From Owenia fusiformis (lineage: Eukaryota > Annelida > Polychaeta > Sabellida > Oweniidae): 64,000 nt of DNA. The notes beneath the pieces were generated by a model. The model was not told the origin of the DNA, searched no databases, and saw only the letters and a program-made list of their open reading frames with translations. The stretch covers positions 27,862,425 to 27,926,424 of the forward strand of contig CAIIXF020000010.1 of the NCBI GenBank assembly GCA_903813345.2, read 5' to 3'. Shown piece by piece: positions 12,401 through 23,936 of this stretch. The position numbers were made by a program, and so were the translations under genes. Each line of letters starts with the position of its first letter. Position 1 is the first letter of the stretch.

Positions 12401-14238
12401 GAGTCCTAAAAAATATTTTTCTCAGCTGCGCATCAGGTGATTATAATGTATTAAAAAATTGTAGACTCTATTTTAGTTTTTCACCTTTTAAAATGAATGA
12501 TACCAGAGTCTGAACTTAATGTGCATAGACCGTTTTGACGTCATTTTACACACAAAATGGGGACTTTGTGTCCCCTTTCATCGTAATTAGCGAGGACAGA
12601 TTTTATTGAAATAATTTGATAGGTTTTTTATTTGCCTGCGCATGTTCCATACATTGCAGTGGTACCAAATGATAGGGTAAACCATACTTCTTCATGAACA
12701 TATACCGTATTCTTTGAGTCTTAAAGAATAGAGACATTTCCGCGCTATAGGTGATAATTCGCGAAAAAACGTAAAAAGCGCGCGATTGATGAGTCCCGCA
12801 TCAAAAGTTAACAGAACAAATTCTCTACAAATCATAACTTTCAATCATGATGAATTCTCATTTGAAATAAAGATGCACATGTCATTTTGATGTAATGGTT
12901 ATCTATTGATATTGTTAATGATTACATCTTGTAGGATTTGCATATAAATTCATCAAATATGGAAGATTGGTACGAAGTTTTCAATTTTATAGTTCGGAAT
13001 ATTTGTCTTGGTTTCCATGTTTATTCAATTTTAAATCGATGTTTTGATTGTGAAGTTGCTTGGTTTGTTTTGAAATACCTTTTCATCGATTCATTTCTTA
13101 GATAGAATGTAGGTAATAAAAATGTAATGTGTCATTTTCATAATTTTATGTTCATGCTTCAGTGAATTTCGAAGGAATAATGACGTCGTCGAATGTTCGT
13201 CAAATTGCGAGAATATTTTTCATAACGTCACATTTCATTGTTTCCTGTGAAACGGGAGTGTGCACCAATAGCGTACTTATAGTATTATGATAAGTGCCGA
13301 TTGTTATCGTAAACAAGTGCATTTTTTGTTCGACTTTTTTTGACACGAGACAAAGGATACAATCAGAATGAGAACAAAGTGTATCCGAAATGTATGTAAG
13401 GGATAGTAAAAGTAAATTCAAAATTTGACCACGTTCATACAAGCCTCGATATTCGTTTTCAAGGTTTTCAAGTCATTGTTCGCATTCGAGTGCAAAAACG
13501 TCAAAGTAATTCTGCACGTTGCTATATTAAAAATGCAGACTTAGTCAATGACTTTTTGGAGTTAGAACAATAAAATAAAACGTACCATCAAGGAGTCTCA
13601 TAAATACTTGTTATGTATTCCTCTAGCCGTCAGTGTTGATTTGCATGAAGATGTTTCCAATTAATGCTAGAAGTAGTTTAATCTTAGCTTTTACGCCACT
13701 CAGCGGCCATTAAATAGATCCTTTTTAGTCCCGAAATGAAGAACAATTGGGTTGTTAAAGAGTCGTGGTAAACAATGAATTATTCTATACATCTGTATAC
13801 CTAGCTATTCGAGAGAGACGAAGATTCATTTGCATTCATACTCGAGTAGCACTTCCATCAACAGTTTTAGATTAGAATGGATTGAGCAGTTTGACCGCTT
13901 GATCGCAATGAGTAATACTAGGCTTGTTTTTTTTTATCTAAAGTAGAATTATGGTACGATAGAAGTTATATCATGGTTTTAATCATGATGGTAACATATG
14001 AAATTAGTTTGAGGCCAAATAATGAAACGCAGGTTTGTGTGAATGAATAACATAATAATTCACGATGTTTATCTAAAGGTACAGTGCAATTCAAGAGTTG
14101 TATCAGGTGCAAATGTACGTCGTGAAATGTTTTATTTGACGTTTACTTTTCATATTCCTGACATTTGCCATTTTACATAATACATTGTCTTCAATAGAAT
14201 TAGTTATAAGTAATATACGCTGTAATATAATATATATT
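9461..14238. other. long unassigned stretch
   Basis: No gene, RNA or array was recognised in nearly 5 kb. Frames at 9848-10111 and 11919-12263 (the latter opening at GTG) contain no known motif and have no supporting splice or start context. A short dispersed repeat at 10684-10728 is listed separately. Confidence 0.4.
10684..10728 (+). repeat. dispersed repeat, copy 1 of 2
   Basis: About 45 bp beginning TCATTCTGATACTCATAG and running through CATCTTTCTGTTTCAC match a second copy at 40689-40733 with only a few differences. The two copies are 30 kb apart, in the same orientation and otherwise in unrelated context. It is probably a fragment of a dispersed element. Confidence 0.6.
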
Positions 14239-14239
14239 T

Positions 14240-14736
14240 ATACAGAGTGACACAAAAATATCACAAACTAATTTTGGAATTAGGAATCCACTTGATTTTT
14301 GTGACGGTCAGATAGAGTGTTCAATGAAAAAATTGTTGCACTTGAATAGCATCAACAACTTCCAGGTTGTTTAGAGATATCACGTTTTCCGTCCAGCCAT
14401 GTTCTCGATGAAATCATCAAAAATGTTCAAAATGCAATTTTCTGAAATCGGGATTTTTGTCTTTGCCATTATGTGAGTAATTTCTGGATTGCTTTCATTT
14501 CTTCACATATATGTTATCAATAGTCATATCCCATTTTTCTTAAATAATCTTGTCACTTTTGATGAACTGACTCGCTTATTGGGTAATTTTTTTAAAGGAA
14601 CACTGATTTTCTAATTTACAGTTTTGAGTGATTTTGCGTCAGAGCAAGCTTACACGGAAAATAAGATACCTCTTAATTTTCAAGTTCTTGATGCTATGCA
14701 AGCGTATCAATCTTTTTCCATTGGACACTCTATCTA
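14240..14736. mobile_element. degenerate inverted-repeat element
   Basis: The left arm (about 14310-14393) starts AGATAGAGTGTTCAATG and the right arm (about 14650-14734), reverse-complemented, starts AGATAGAGTGTCCAATGG. They continue to match through AATAGCATCAACAACTT / CATAGCATCAAGAACTT and ATCACGTTTTCCG / ATCTTATTTTCCG, and more weakly inwards. A mariner-type end, ATACAGAGTGACACAAAA, lies just outside on the left at 14244. The interior has no transposase. Arms near 75-80 percent identical by eye suggest an old copy. Confidence 0.6.
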
Positions 14737-14842
14737 CACATGAAAATCATGATGATTTTCTTATCATTGAGAGAGTTATTAGGTGGTTGGTGTTTTAATG
14801 TCACCACCAAAAAATGGCAACGGGTGGTCTCCGTTTGTTTGA

Positions 14843-14889
14843 CGGTGGTTGGCGGCTGGTGGTTGGTGGTTGGCGGTTGGTGGTTGGCG
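14843..14889. repeat. GGTGGTTGG-type short tandem repeat
   Basis: Units of about 7 bp (GGTTGGT and GGTTGGC variants) repeat six to seven times. The G-rich strand has enough regularly spaced GG pairs to form a two-tier G-quadruplex, which is an inference. On the minus strand it reads as repeated HQPPTTN, a frame created by the repeat. Confidence 0.75.
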
Positions 14890-14954
14890 TCTGTAACAAA
14901 TTCTTCCATCTTCCAATGACACAACAAATACGTACTGTTTAGACTGACTTCAGT

Positions 14955-15305
14955 TTTTTTCAAAATCATCTACAAGTTTTCAGAAGTTCATATCTGACTC
15001 TATATTTAAGATTTGACCTTCAGTGACCTTTTTAAGGTAAAAAAGGTCAAAAGGGTATTTTTTCAACTTGCTTCAAATTAACCATTTTTTCAAAATCATC
15101 TACAAGTTCTCAAAAGTTCACATTTGGCTATAAATTGGACCTTCAGTGGCATTCTCAAGGTCAAAATAGATGTGACCTTCAATGACCTTCTCAAGATCAA
15201 GAAGTCTTTTTTTCAACTTGCTTCAAATTGACCGATTTTTTTTATCAAAATAATCTGCAAGTTCTCAGAAGTTCACATCTGACTTAAGATTGAACTCATA
15301 ATATT
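14955..15305 (+). repeat. three direct copies of a 130-155-bp unit rich in AGGTCA half-sites
   Basis: CAAAATCATCTACAAGTT starts at 14961 and again at 15091, and a variant (CAAAATAATCTGCAAGTT) starts at about 15246. Each is followed by CAGAAGTTCA or CAAAAGTTCA. Between them are CAACTTGCTTCAAATT and several TGACCTTCA / AAGGTCAA blocks. The third copy is truncated. Confidence 0.75.
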
Positions 15306-18300
15306 GTGAGCAACAAGGTGGTGACATTTTGTCATGTTAATGCCTTGTTTATTTTGTGTTACGCTGTCTTTTGATAGTTTTGAAAAATTGAATATTTTGA
15401 TCTCTAATAACTCGAATTTCAAAATTAGAATGTAAAATCCAAGAACATTTCAATATTGTTAAATTTGGAGACTTTTTTTTACCTTGGCCTACCCTTAGGA
15501 CACCATATCTCAAAACTGGATTTAGCTAGATACCTTATGAAGGCAATCGGCTCAGACCATACCTTGATCTCGATTATCTGTAAAAAGGTCATAAAAGGCT
15601 AACCGTTAAAATTTCCCATTGATTCGATACCAGTATCTGCAAATTGGATATTTTTGTTGACCTACATTCTGAACACGAATACCACAAAATTGTTCCAAAA
15701 ACCATTTAAAGCCTTACACAATTGCTTTACTCTTGGCTTTCTGTTAGCTATATTTCAAAGAGAACTATCAAGATTTAGTGCCAGGATCGCAAAAATAAGA
15801 AAAAAGAAAATGTGTCCTAGATTATGGCCGTGGCATTTGAGAGATCCAAGTTTGAACTAAGCTAGTTTTAGAGGTACTCTGTTATGGGCTATCACCCTTT
15901 TCATTTGAATTCATTCTATGTGGTATTTTTCTATTCAGATTTTTCTTTTTCTTCTTATACGTTGTTTTGATGTCATCGAATTTTATTTGTACACATATTA
16001 GAGTGAACCACATTTTCTTCAAAATGCACACATGTTAGAGAGTATCAAATTCTACAGCTGATGAACTATTCAAGAAAAGTGCTCGCCGTATTTGTTTCAA
16101 ATTCGTGCACATTTTATAGGGTTTTGTTCCATAGTTTAACTTATAGGCGGTCATCGTTTTCTGGGAGCTATTTATGACATTTGCTAACAACTGTAACACG
16201 CCTTGCCGTCACCATCTCATCAAATTTTCTTTCAAATTTCGTTCAGGTAATAAAGGGTACCATATTCTACAACCGGTTACGTTTGGACGACCATCTGGTT
16301 TTCAGACAGTAGAAGTACGATAAATATTATTGCTATTTGTTATAAAGTAACAGTGGTTAATTGCTCAGCCCAAAGTGGGCTGGGTAAAATTGTAATTAAT
16401 TTTTTATATTTTATAATTGAATTGTAAGACTGACCACTATAAATAAATAAATAAATAAACTAAACTAAACTATAAGATCATATTTACTACCACTTTGTGG
16501 TCCTGCGCCTTGTTCATCATGTAATTCAATTTCCATCATGTCTGTAATTATAATGATAACAAAATGAGGAAACATTGCTGGTATTTTGCATACAATTGTT
16601 TTATTTTTATTGGTGCTCGCAGGAAATGATCAGGACAATCGATTATTCGCACTTTCTGGTATATTTGGAGAGCGTTTATTTATTGTATTTTCATACTCCC
16701 GGATTATGGATTAGCCTGGGGCAGATTTAAGGACATGGAAAGAGTCATCAACAAGTAGCTAACTTTAATTAACCTCACGTATCAGAAAATATGATTCCTG
16801 CGTTCGTGTTTTATAATCTCATTTCTTTTTGTATTAAAAATTATATAATTGATTTCATAATTGATTATTTGACGAAGGTTCAGAACCGAGAAGATAGGAT
16901 CAAATTTCTTTGACATATATCGATGGGCTTTCTTGTTTGGCTCAGCAAATTAATTGACTTCGGTATCTGCAGTACAATGATCCTCTATACAAACGTCTAA
17001 TCAATGTTTTTTCGAAGCGGATGTTCTTTTGTGTATCCCTCCGCAAGCGGAAGAACTGAGAAGAAGATGGCTAATTTTAGGTCATTTTACTGCTGTATTT
17101 TATATTCAAATTATATTCAATCAGTCCATAGTTGTATGTTATGAAAATGTTATTACGGGGAATATGTCGTGTTTCTATTAAGCTTGTATAGTAACATAAA
17201 ACGTGTTTACCAAGTCTGACGTTTCGATTACCATTTCTCTACACGCATGGGTGCAGCAGACATGAAAGCTTATCCTTTAGACAAGTTCCCGATCTAAACT
17301 AATTTTGTCGTTCTGGAATCGTGTTTAAACATGGTAAATTACGTATAATAATATCTTCGAGATCGAAGTTAATGGAAGACAAAATAGAACATTTGCCCAA
17401 ATGTAAACATCCGTTAACCAGGATATCGGTGTAACAAGTCATTTTATTCTATGTTTTAACTTATAAATAAAACAATGTAACTATTTATTGTTTATATTGG
17501 CCCATACTGGTTTATTATGGACTCTGAGGTAACTGTGTTAAACATAGAACATAGTGCTATCATTATTATTATTAAGTGTGTCATCACAATAAACCATATG
17601 GTGTTCCTTATTAGTTTCGAAATTACAATCTATAATGTTATCCAAAGAAGATGACACTAAACGATGATGTCCATTTCGCAATATAAGGAAAATAATTATT
17701 CATGTTAACAATCGCTCTTTCTGACCTTTCCCTCTACATGTCCTTCCGCCCATCAATTAAGATATCAAGTTATCACAACATGTTTTTACTAACAAAAAAC
17801 GAAAGCTGTTATGATTACCAGTCATGGATTCTATTAAGTGAATCACTGACATGTTTTAGAATAAGAGAGATGTTTACGTCATTTTAAAACATTGGCAGAT
17901 ATCAAAAATGGATAGAGCGTAACTTTCTGATACAATTCTAAATAAAACACCTTTAATGGTCTCTAGTGGGTTCCATCATGACTACTAAAGCTGTACTAAA
18001 TTGCTATGTTAACCTCAAAAGTACAAATTGTAGCAATTGTTCAACTGTTGTTTACAAACATGTCATCGAGCAGTAAACACATTGCAATTCTTAGATCCCA
18101 TTAACATTGATCTCTATAGGTCAGCGAAGTAGATATAAGAATGGTCGAGAATTGTAATGATTTGTTTAATCATCGGTCGTAAACTGCCGTGAACATATCA
18201 TCTAGGAGTTTGAGATCAATTTATTTGATGACACTGATTTCGTTATATGATAAAAAACGATTTATCACAAATGCGAGAGAATTCTATTGCTGTGTGAAAT

Positions 18301-18457
18301 GTAGAATGAAATATCTTACTACAGTTCTTGAAAATGAAGAACAAAAATTGGATTGTAAGTAAATGGTTCGTTGTTTGTGTGCCCCTGATTGTTAATTGCA
18401 GATCTTTCTATCGTAAGCACGGAGAATAACGTTTGTTAAGACTTTTTGAATTTTGGG
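15306..18457. other. unassigned intergenic sequence
   Basis: No gene recognised. It contains the short AAAT microsatellite at 16440-16472, listed separately. Frames at 15654-15860 and 17702-17887 carry no motif. Confidence 0.4.
16360..16475 (+). repeat. hairpin followed by AAAT / TAAAC microsatellite
   Basis: CAGCCCAAAGTGGGCTG can form a short stem at 16366-16382. About 60 bp later the sequence becomes five AAAT units at 16440-16460, then three TAAAC units. A short hairpin plus a simple-repeat tail is how many non-LTR retrotransposons and SINEs end, but no upstream coding remnant was found to support that. Confidence 0.45.
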
Positions 18458-18562
18458 TTTTGACTTGCCAGTGAAATCTTCTGACATGCCAGTGAAATCT
18501 TTTGACTTGCCAGTGAAATCTTTTGACTTGACAGTGAAATATTTTGACTTGCCAGTGAAATC
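18458..18562 (+). repeat. 21-bp tandem repeat, 5 copies
   Basis: The unit TTTGACTTGCCAGTGAAATCT repeats exactly every 21 bp with few substitutions. Since 21 is divisible by three, it reads as a heptad (FDLPVKS) inside an 85-codon open frame starting at 18453. Nothing outside the repeat looks coding, so I do not call a gene. Confidence 0.85.
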
Positions 18563-20380
18563 GCGCAGCCCTCTTTATAGAACTATAAACGCAGGATGGG
18601 ATTGTCTAATTTTGAGAGAGAGCGGGAAGACGACATTACACGATGAAATATCAAGGATTTCGCACAATTTATTTTTTAAATTAAAAGCTGTTTTATCTCG
18701 AACAAAATAACATGCAATGGTCAAATCAATCATTCTTCGGCAGGAATGTAATAGGAAGACAGTTCTGATTCAATGCTAATTCATTTAAAACGGTGACAAC
18801 GTCCTACACTCCTATTTTATTTTTATTTTTCAACTTAGCTTTACAAGAAGTCTTTGGGTTATCGATAAAAATATAATCAATGTGCTTTTGTTTTTGTCTC
18901 AAAATAGTTCTGAGGAAACAAACATGTCACTTATTGTATGAGGCATGGACAAGGCAAAAGTTCACTACAAGACATCAAGAAAATAAATGAATAAAGTAAT
19001 ACTGCTTCAATACCCTTGTTGGTAAATAACGCTGAATATATTGATTTACTATGATTTTTGAGAGGTATCCTTTTTTGTCTATGATTGGATAAATAAATCC
19101 CATTTTGTTTTTTCCCATTTTGTACACTAAGGTTAATACAGTATTACCTAAAACTTAAATCATTGTGATTTGTGAGGAAGTCTCTTATTTGAATTGTGAC
19201 GATTGACATTTATGTAACATTTTGCAGGTCTCTTCTAGATTGTGTATATTGTAGTAAAATAACCGTTTTTTCAAACATATCATTCTTATTTAAAAACAAG
19301 CGCCGAAAATTGGCACTTTGTTTCCGCTAACGGATATACTAACTGCTAAGTTGATAACAAATATTGATTAAATAATCTTATTTCTGTCAACGCTCCACCT
19401 GGGCCCACGTGCCTGGGAGACAAAAATATCACCACGGCAATCTCTAAAACGTCATCCTTTACCTCTATATGAACTAGAACATTTTCTTGTAGAAGATATG
19501 GATGATTAATTTCTATCACAAAATGTGCATGGCCTCTTAATTGGAGATAGATCAAAGATCAGAACCTGTAGAGAATGAATATGAACCGTATGGTTTGATT
19601 GATGATTGGCCATATCTATTCATTTACTAGGGAATTTGGATTTTGTTCCAATTAGTTGGTCTGATCTTAATTCTACCTTCATTTCATTTATTGCCTTCAT
19701 ATAATCTATATCGTTCACTGATTACTGTATTAATAATCACAATTTTATCAATTTTGAAGATGTCCACGACAGGACTCTCAATTCAAGGGTACCAGCAATT
19801 TACATGGTAAAATGTAACATTTATTCATTTGGAAATTTTCGAAAATTTGATGAATGGAAACCATTTTAAATTGTTGCCCAGTGTGACGTTACGTCTATAA
19901 AAATTAGCATATACATGAAGAATATTTGTTTGTCGACACATTTTGATTTGCAAATTATAAAAGGTATATTATCGTAAAAGACAACATGTTTAACCTCTAA
20001 AAGTGTCAGGATTTCGATTTGATTAGTTTAAATGGACCTCATACGGAACAATGAGACATTAGTACTACATTAGGATGTCTGTATTTCATACATATTTCCC
20101 TTTGTAATGAATATATTTCACATTTTATTGTTTCATCTGAAAAGAAATGTCAGAGAGAGAAAATGCCGTAGAAATGTCATTTATTTCTCTGCTAACGATC
20201 TTAGAATATATCATATTCTGATTTCAAAGAAACATTAGGAAAAAGTCGTGGATTAGAAATAAGAAATGAAGGCCCAAAATGAAACATTCGTTCATTAAGG
20301 CAAATCGTCAAACACTCGTGAGTCTAAATATCTATTCAATAGTGTTATTTACACATGAAATCCATATTGGGTTATGATGA
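18563..20380. other. unassigned intergenic sequence
   Basis: AT-rich with no repeat structure or gene recognised. The minus-strand frame at 19346-19555 has no motif. Confidence 0.4.
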
Positions 20381-20650
20381 ACTCGCTTATATAACAATGA
20401 TACAAATAATTTACGGACATGTGAAAAGACCAAAACAGTAGGAAAAACCATCTCAGAGCACAACCATGGCCAGTTACAAGTAGAAAGAAAAAGACAAGCC
20501 CCAACATCTGAAAATGATTTGGACAAACAGATTCAATGTCCATCGCCCAGCATTCTCAAATACACCATCGAAAACCACAAAACTACCATCAAAGTATTTA
20601 TTAACTTATTAATTCGTTTCGCAAAGTGTCACAAAAGAAATACCTTATAA
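20381..20650 (+). pseudogene. possible FLYWCH-type zinc-finger fragment
   Basis: The plus strand is open for 89 codons between a TGA at 20378-20380 and a TAA at 20648-20650, with no ATG near its start. The translation contains RTCEKTKTVGKTISEHNHGQ followed by a basic, polar stretch ending KCHKRNTL. In FLYWCH zinc fingers a Cys is followed, some 15-25 residues later, by a His-x-His at the end of a short strand, commonly within an EHNH-like context. Here the Cys and the HNH are present. The earlier FLYWCH signature and second Cys would have to lie upstream, where the frame is closed. It could be a decayed exon or transposon remnant, or a chance resemblance. Confidence 0.2.
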
Positions 20651-22650
20651 GACAACCACAAGTAATTATTAAGTCATTCTATTCGCAAAGTGTTTTTATA
20701 AAAGCAGTACCTTAACCATTACACAATGGATCTCTGTTTCATTCTCGTGAAACAACTTTTAATGTTATCTCAAGTTTGAGGTTGCGTCTAAATTAGCTCT
20801 CGTCTTAATTATCGCTCAATTCGACCGTTTAACTTTGGATGATAAGATACTAGAATCTAAACGAGTAAGGCCTCGTTATCAACAATATTCCGATAATATC
20901 AAAAAGCGCCCGTCTCCGTTCGTCAAGGCGATTACTCAAACACCTGATGCTACATTCTGCCTCATGGTCTGTTCTATATATATATAGATAAAAGTTCCCT
21001 ATTGCAATGCAGAACTTCAAAATGGCTGCTTAATGAGAAACTAGCGATTATTTTAGTTTAAGGGTACTATTCAACACTAGTAGATGATCTTGAAGCGTCA
21101 TTCATAAAATGTGAAATTGATTTGTCAAAATTAAAAGCCCCCTTTTATATAAACATGTGACGATCTTTACTATACTATTCCTACATTTACAGGCAGAGGT
21201 GTTTATGCAGTGAATTCAATCTGTGAACCCTTGAGTAATATTCCGGGATCACGCCTTTTATTCATAACGGTGAGCAACACCAAAAAACGAGCGTTCGATT
21301 TTCTAAAGATATGCTTTACCATTTAAGAGGAGTATATGATGGTGTCGTTTGTACGAGATTTTGTACTCTAGCATACCACTTACAAGCGGTTATAAACCCT
21401 ATATGAACTTAGGTCTTGTCATAATTTTATATTACTCTTTATATGCATCTTACTTTGGGGAACACTATAAATAGCAATAAAACAAAATAATTAGCTCATT
21501 GTAAAAGGGTTTCCAGGAACCTTGCGATGTAAACATGACTCTTAAATGGAATAGAACAAGCTTGCATTTCAGAACTTACATTTTGGCCACTGAAATATCT
21601 ATAAATTATTGTTAGATTTGGTAAAAATATTTACTTTTTATATATGTACACATCTTCACCGAACCAATCCCACGTTTCGGTCTTCCAATTTTGTAATTAG
21701 CTACTTGATTCTAGTTGTTTGATATTTCTTATCTAAAAGGCACATCCCTCAGTTAATACACCGTCATTTAATGGCAACGTAACTACAAGGTATCGTCCTG
21801 AATGTATCCTGCTTTGTGTTTTATTTGTTCCTGAGAAAAACAATGATGTTACTTTGATTTATATCTAAAGGGTCCTTCTTAGTATTTTATGATACAGTAG
21901 TGATCCATTGTTCCATTCTTATATTTTCAGATTCCTATACATGCTAAACGTTAATCTGTGGGTCATGATATGGTTAGTTGAAATGGTAAGTAAAGTAGAA
22001 AGTTACATTTTGTGAACTCATCATCAGAACTATATATTCCGCTTTATTAAAATTAATTTTACCCGGAGCGCATAGTCTAGTTGAAAACTACGAAACTCTT
22101 AGGATTATTCCTTCGTAAGATAATTTCTCTTCTGATATTGAAGCTATAGGCTTGTATATACTTTCGATATTATGCAAAACATGGCAAATATGGACAATAA
22201 TGATCATTAAAAATAGAGTGCTCATTTCCAATAGGCTGACAATTTTAGGATTTCACACAGGCAGTGATGTCATCGACTCTCAACTTATAACATAGGCCAA
22301 AATAGCACAAAATAACTTCTAGATAATTGGTTCTTAGTTTATGTGCAAAAATGTTTTCAGGGCTTGTCAACTTAGAATTACTAGTAAGAAGTATATATAA
22401 TCTGGAGAATTAAATCACAGGTAAAATCAAAAAGAATGTTCAGCTGGTTTTGTCCTTCTTAATACCTCCTTAACGTATGCTAAATGTAGAGCAGAGAATC
22501 CATAACATCACTTCCTGTCTGAAATGTTTCAAAAAGATGGCAGTCCACATTGAAATTAACCGGACTTTTTTAAATGATCAATATTGACCATACAAAAACA
22601 TTTCTCATGTTTTGCTTAATATGGGAAGTAGCAATATTGTGAAAGCTACT
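20651..22650. other. unassigned intergenic sequence
   Basis: Nothing recognised beyond a short TA run (ATATATATATA) near 20977-20987. Confidence 0.4.
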
Positions 22651-23411
22651 TCACTCCCCTCCATAGGTTTGGCAACCTTAGCTCCCCGTTGAACTACGTG
22701 TTAAAGCCTCTTTACGTTTGAATTTTTATTTACTTAACCGGCGATGACATAACTTATAATATTGATGGAAACGTAACTTGACTATATTTCCAATACCTCC
22801 AAATGTTCTCATTTTTTTCCTCAATTACAATAGGTCGAAAATTGATGATAAATTTGATGAATTTTTGAAAATCATCATTCCCATGTAATCAAATGGGGAA
22901 TGGAGGGTTTGGGGCAAATCAGAAATAAGAATATCTTTTCAGTAAAAGATTCAGCAAAAATTATTACTATATAGAAAATTGAATTGTCTAACTTTTTTTC
23001 CACTAAGTGTTTAGTTTATTTGATGAATACGAAAGTTACAGCACTTCAAAGTCATTTTTGAAAATAATTTTTCGCTTCTCGTGTTATTTCAATGGGAGAG
23101 GTTTTTTGAAACTCGGATGGACGGATAATCTGTCATATGACTTGCGGCGAACCTACTATTTCCCATTGATTAACATGGGAATGTCGATTGTCAAAATTTC
23201 ATCAAATTTATCATCAATTTCGACGTATTGTAATTGAGGGAAAAAAATTAAGAAAATTTGGAGGTATTGGAAATAAAGTCTAATTACGTTTCCATTAACA
23301 GTACAAGTGTTTTCATCGCAGGTTAAGCAAATAAAAATTCAAAGGTAAAGAGGCTTTAACACGTAGTTCAATGGGGGAGCTAAGGCTGCCAAACATATGG
23401 AGGGGAGTGTA
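22651..23411. mobile_element. long-TIR DNA element, about 760 bp, CACTCCCCTC termini
   Basis: The left arm (22651-22895) and right arm (23160-23411) are reverse complements over about 245 bp. Matching blocks are CACTCCCCTCCATA at the ends, then TTAGCTCCCC, GAACTACGTGTTAAAGCCTC, GAATTTTTATTT, TTCCAATACCTCCAAAT, AATTGATGATAAATTTGATG and CATTCCCATG innermost. The central 260 bp is unique. A plus-strand frame across it has no transposase motif. It is non-autonomous, with the superfamily undetermined because no clear target-site duplication was seen. The terminus resembles that of the short element at 52886 and the 67-bp satellite. Confidence 0.85.
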
Positions 23412-23516
23412 TATTAGGAGAAAAATGATCTGGCAAGGAATAAGAAGAAAGAAGTCAAGTCGAGCGAATACAAAGGGTAAATGAGTTTGTTCCTTAGATG
23501 TGTTACTTTAAATACC
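23412..23516. other. spacer between element and 52-bp array
   Basis: A short purine-rich spacer without structure. Confidence 0.4.
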
Positions 23517-23936
23517 TTATCGCACATGATTGCACTATACCTTTGAGTATCTAAAGGCATAATCTGTATTATCGCACATGGTTGCACTATACCTTTGAGT
23601 CTCTAAAGGCATAATCTGTATTATCGCACATGATTGCACTATACCTTTGAGTCTCTAAAGGCATAATCTGTATTATCGCACATGATTACACTATACCTTT
23701 GAGTCTCTAAAGGCATAATCTGTATTATCGCACATGATTGCACTATACCTTTGAGTCTCTAAAGGCATAATCTGTATTATCGCACATGATTGCACTATAC
23801 CTTTGAGTCTCTAAAGGCAAAATCTGTATTATCGCACATGATTGCACTATACCTTTGAGTCTCTAAAGGCATAATCTGTATTATCGTACATGATTGCACT
23901 ATACCTTTGGGTCTCTAAAGGCATAATCTGTATTGA
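23517..23936 (+). repeat. 52-bp tandem repeat, 8 copies
   Basis: Copies start at 23521, 23573, 23625, 23677, 23729, 23781, 23833 and 23885, exactly 52 bp apart, with only a handful of substitutions. Each unit contains CGCACATGATTGCACTATAC followed by the imperfect palindrome CCTTTGAGTCTCTAAAGG. The array contains no open frame of note. Confidence 0.95.

Noticed and set aside
14730-14969. Frame with HQPPTTN repeats
   Set aside because: Generated by the GGTTGGT repeat.
23517-23936. CRISPR-like array
   Set aside because: Units of 52 bp repeat in full without variable spacers.
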